From positions 186,001 to 250,000 of the forward strand of contig NZ_CAMPOV010000002.1 in the NCBI RefSeq assembly GCF_946892675.1: a stretch of DNA of 64,000 nt, written 5' to 3'. Made by a program: the position numbers and the translations under genes. The stretch is from Arthrobacter sp. Marseille-P9274. GTDB lineage: Bacteria > Actinomycetota > Actinomycetes > Actinomycetales > Micrococcaceae. Below the pieces are notes generated by a model, which was not told the origin of the DNA, did not search any database, and was given only the letters and a program-made list of their open reading frames with translations. Shown piece by piece: positions 62,010-64,000 of this stretch (its first letter is position 1; each line of letters starts with the position of its first letter).

Positions 62010-62896
62010 TTGTTTCCTCCACTGGTGATCTGTGCCGCGCGGTCGAGCCACTCCACGGCTTTGTCGTAATGTGCTTTGTCGATGTGCAGCCCCCGGTACC
62101 GCAGGGCCCCGGCGCCGTCGGCCGCCGCGGACTCGTAGGCTTTGACCATGCCCTCGTAGAAGGCGATGTCGTCAGCCGACGGGGAGAACACGGAGTTGAC
62201 CGTGGCGACGTGCTTCGGGTGGATCGCGATCATGCCGCGGAAGCCGAGCTGCCGGCCGCGGACGGCGAACTCGCGCAGTCCGTCGAGGTTCTCGAGGTCC
62301 TCCCAGAGACCCGTCAGGGCATGGATGCCGGCCTCGCGGCAGGCGAGGAGGACCCGGCTGCGCAGGTACAGGGTCTCAAGGCCTTCCGGGGTCCACTCGT
62401 ATCCGACGGCGCGCGCGATGTCGGCGTGCTCGGCGCTCGGGCCGATCATCGCTCCGACGCGGGGCGAGGCGAGGGCCACTTCGCGGCAGTTCTGGATCGC
62501 CTGGACGGTTTCGACCGGGACGATGTACTCCAGTCCGGCGACTCCGTTGCGTTCCTCGAAGTGGTCTAGCAGGGCGTCGTACTGCAGGACGTCCGCGGCC
62601 TGCTCGATCTTCGGGGCGAAGATGCCCGTTAGGCCAGGCACCACGACCGCCTCGAGGTCGCCGCCCGTCAGCCGGGTGGCCAGCGGATTAACCCGGACAA
62701 AGAGTCCGACGTCGGGGTTGGTCTCCCGGACCCGGCGGATGGATTCGGCCACGAGGGCCCGTGCCCCGGCCTTTTCGGCTGCCGGCACGGAGTCCTCGAG
62801 GTCCAGTACCACGCAGTCCGCGCCGGCGCCGACCGCCTTCTCCACCCAGTTGGGGCGATGGCCCGGAACGAAGAGGATGGAGCGGTAGGCGCGCAT
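62006..62896 (-). CDS. HpcH/HpaI aldolase, CitE-like acyl-CoA lyase
   Basis: 296 residues. RSILFVPGHRPNWVEKAV, DCVVLDLEDSVP with metal-binding acids, VRVNPLATRLTGGD, IGPSAEHADIA and FRGMIAIHPKHVATVNSVFSP (given in two parts of the CitE signature) identify the malyl-CoA/citramalyl-CoA lyase-like branch. It would split a 3-hydroxyacyl-CoA into acetyl-, propionyl- or glyoxylate-type fragments. Start and stop overlap both neighbours (TGATG and ATGA), so the operon is tightly coupled. Confidence 0.88.
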   Translation of the reverse strand: MRAYRSILFVPGHRPNWVEKAVGAGADCVVLDLEDSVPAAEKAGARALVAESIRRVRETNPDVGLFVRVNPLATRLTGGDLEAVVVPGLTGIFAPKIEQAADVLQYDALLDHFEERNGVAGLEYIVPVETVQAIQNCREVALASPRVGAMIGPSAEHADIARAVGYEWTPEGLETLYLRSRVLLACREAGIHALTGLWEDLENLDGLREFAVRGRQLGFRGMIAIHPKHVATVNSVFSPSADDIAFYEGMVKAYESAAADGAGALRYRGLHIDKAHYDKAVEWLDRAAQITSGGNK

Positions 62897-64000
62897 CAGT
62901 AGCTCCTCGGCAGCTCGAGCACATGCTCGGAGAAATAGTTCAGCACCATCTCCTGGCTGATTGGCGCGATTCGCATCAACCGGGCCTCGCGGAAGTACCG
63001 TTCCACATGGAACTCCTTGCCGTACCCGAAGCCGCCGTGCACCTGGAGCGCGACATCGGCAGCGAAGAAGCCGGCCTCCGCGCACAGGTACTTGGCTGCA
63101 TTGGCCTCGCGGCCGCAGGGAATGCCGTTGTCCACCATCCAGGCCGCCTTCTGCACCACTGCCTCGGCGGCGTCCAGCTTGATCTGGGCCTCGGCCAGCT
63201 GGAAGGCGATTCCCTGGTTCTTGCCGATGGGACGGCCGAAGACCTCGCGCTCGTTGGCGTAGCGGACGCCGCGGCGCAGGGCCGCCTTGCCGATGCCCAG
63301 GGCTGCGTTCGCAGAGATGACGCGCTCGGCGTTCAGTCCCCCCAGGATCGCCCGGAAGCCGTGGCCTACCTCGCCGACGACGTCCTCGTCGGCGACGAAG
63401 AGCTCATCGATGAACAGTTCGTTGGTGTCGACCGCGTTGCGTCCCATCTTCGGAATCGGGCGGATGGAGACGTGCTTCGGGTCCATTTCGGCGAAGAACA
63501 GCGTCATGCCTGCGGTGCGCTTGCCATTGGGGTCCCGGGGGCTGGTGCGGGCGAGGATGAGCATCCGCTCGGCCTCCTGCGCCTTGGTGATCCAGACCTT
63601 CTGGCCCGAGATCAGATACCCGCCGTCCACCTTCTTGGCGAAGGTGGAGATGTTGGTGGTGTCAGTTCCCGCGTCCGGCTCGGTGACGGCGAATGAGGTG
63701 TGCAGTTCGCCGGTCACCACGCGCTTGAGGAATCGGTCCTTCAGGTCCTTGCTGCCGTGGTGGATGATCGGCTCGAAGCCGAAGATGCCGATGTGGACGG
63801 CGCTGCAGCCACCCATGCCGGCTCCCGAGGCGGCGATTTCCTGCTCCACGATGGCCGCCTCGGTGACGCCGAGCCCGCCTCCGCCGTATTCCTCCGGAAT
63901 CGTCAGTCCCAGCCAGCCACCGTCGGCCACCGCGTTGTAGAACTCCCAAGGGAATTCCTTGGATTCGTCGTGCTCCATCCAGTATTCGTCCGGGAAGCTC
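62896..64000 (-). CDS. Acyl-CoA dehydrogenase, N terminus outside the window
   Basis: About 368 residues are visible; the gene continues past 64000 (first codons SFPDEYW). SFAVTEPDAGTDTTNI, SGQKVWITKAQEAER, ANEREVFGRPIGKNQGIAFQ and QVHGGFGYGKEFHVERYFRE are family motifs. At the place of the usual catalytic Glu (EGT) the end reads RIAPISQEMVLNYF. The base must therefore lie elsewhere, as in isovaleryl-type members, or the enzyme is atypical. It is the first visible gene of the operon, and its stop overlaps the lyase ATG. Confidence 0.9.
   Translation of the reverse strand, partial: SFPDEYWMEHDESKEFPWEFYNAVADGGWLGLTIPEEYGGGGLGVTEAAIVEQEIAASGAGMGGCSAVHIGIFGFEPIIHHGSKDLKDRFLKRVVTGELHTSFAVTEPDAGTDTTNISTFAKKVDGGYLISGQKVWITKAQEAERMLILARTSPRDPNGKRTAGMTLFFAEMDPKHVSIRPIPKMGRNAVDTNELFIDELFVADEDVVGEVGHGFRAILGGLNAERVISANAALGIGKAALRRGVRYANEREVFGRPIGKNQGIAFQLAEAQIKLDAAEAVVQKAAWMVDNGIPCGREANAAKYLCAEAGFFAADVALQVHGGFGYGKEFHVERYFREARLMRIAPISQEMVLNYFSEHVLELPRSY

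Overview
The window is high-GC DNA (roughly 65% G+C by eye) with GTG and TTG starts, many four-base start/stop overlaps and a mycobacterial/actinobacterial gene repertoire (coenzyme F420 synthesis, DUF2637, ChaB-Rho_N, TspO, 3Fe-4S P450 ferredoxin). It looks like a chromosomal segment of an actinomycete, most likely a soil Micrococcaceae member (Arthrobacter-like). The assignment is inferred from gene content. I saw no rRNA or tRNA gene and no CRISPR array.

Positions 1-23,600 are a mixed housekeeping and accessory region. In order it holds: an aryl-alcohol/benzaldehyde dehydrogenase pair, cut by the window edge; YciI, DUF4232 and GNAT genes; a secreted metallophosphoesterase; an orphan S1-like/coiled-coil protein; an ArsR-ArsI/CadI organoarsenical or metal module with clear operators; tspO; a frameshifted EamA exporter with its TetR; a GntR-NimT-type MFS pair; a Phd-VapC toxin-antitoxin pair; an ABC exporter with a LolA-like lipoprotein; an acyl-CoA dehydrogenase; a UDG-fold protein; ChaB; an HtrA-like protease; and a DUF2637 protein.

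Positions 23,780-30,600 are a compact F420 biosynthesis operon, cofD-fbiC-cofC-cofE, translationally fused to an MHS-type MFS transporter. Unlike mycobacterial FbiB, this CofE has no nitroreductase domain.

Positions 31,150-64,000 look like a large catabolic island built for CoA-dependent breakdown of a cyclic or branched, terpenoid- or steroid-like substrate. It contains: etfB-etfA beside a cytochrome b; SDRs; a family III CoA-transferase; thiolase, HSD10-type dehydrogenase, F420:NADP oxidoreductase (NpdG/Fno) and crotonase in one operon; a KstD-like flavoprotein; a P450 with two ferredoxins and a reductase; an HtaA-domain protein; two closely similar FadR-type GntR regulators; a GMC oxidoreductase, two NTF2-like proteins, an alpha/beta hydrolase and a Baeyer-Villiger monooxygenase in one array; two more aldehyde dehydrogenases; and an operon of acyl-CoA dehydrogenase, CitE-like lyase, MaoC hydratase and aldehyde dehydrogenase. 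NpdG ties the island to the F420 operon, because it links NADP(H) and F420(H2). No obvious F420H2-consuming enzyme is in the window. AT-rich patches with an ATGAT core precede most island promoters and also the F420 operon, so one shared GntR regulon is a testable idea.

Signs of decay and mobility are an IS150-like IS3-family insertion with an in-frame deletion in its transposase, a solo end of a related IS beside the BVMO gene, a thioesterase gene with two compensating frameshifts, and a 5'-truncated VOC remnant.
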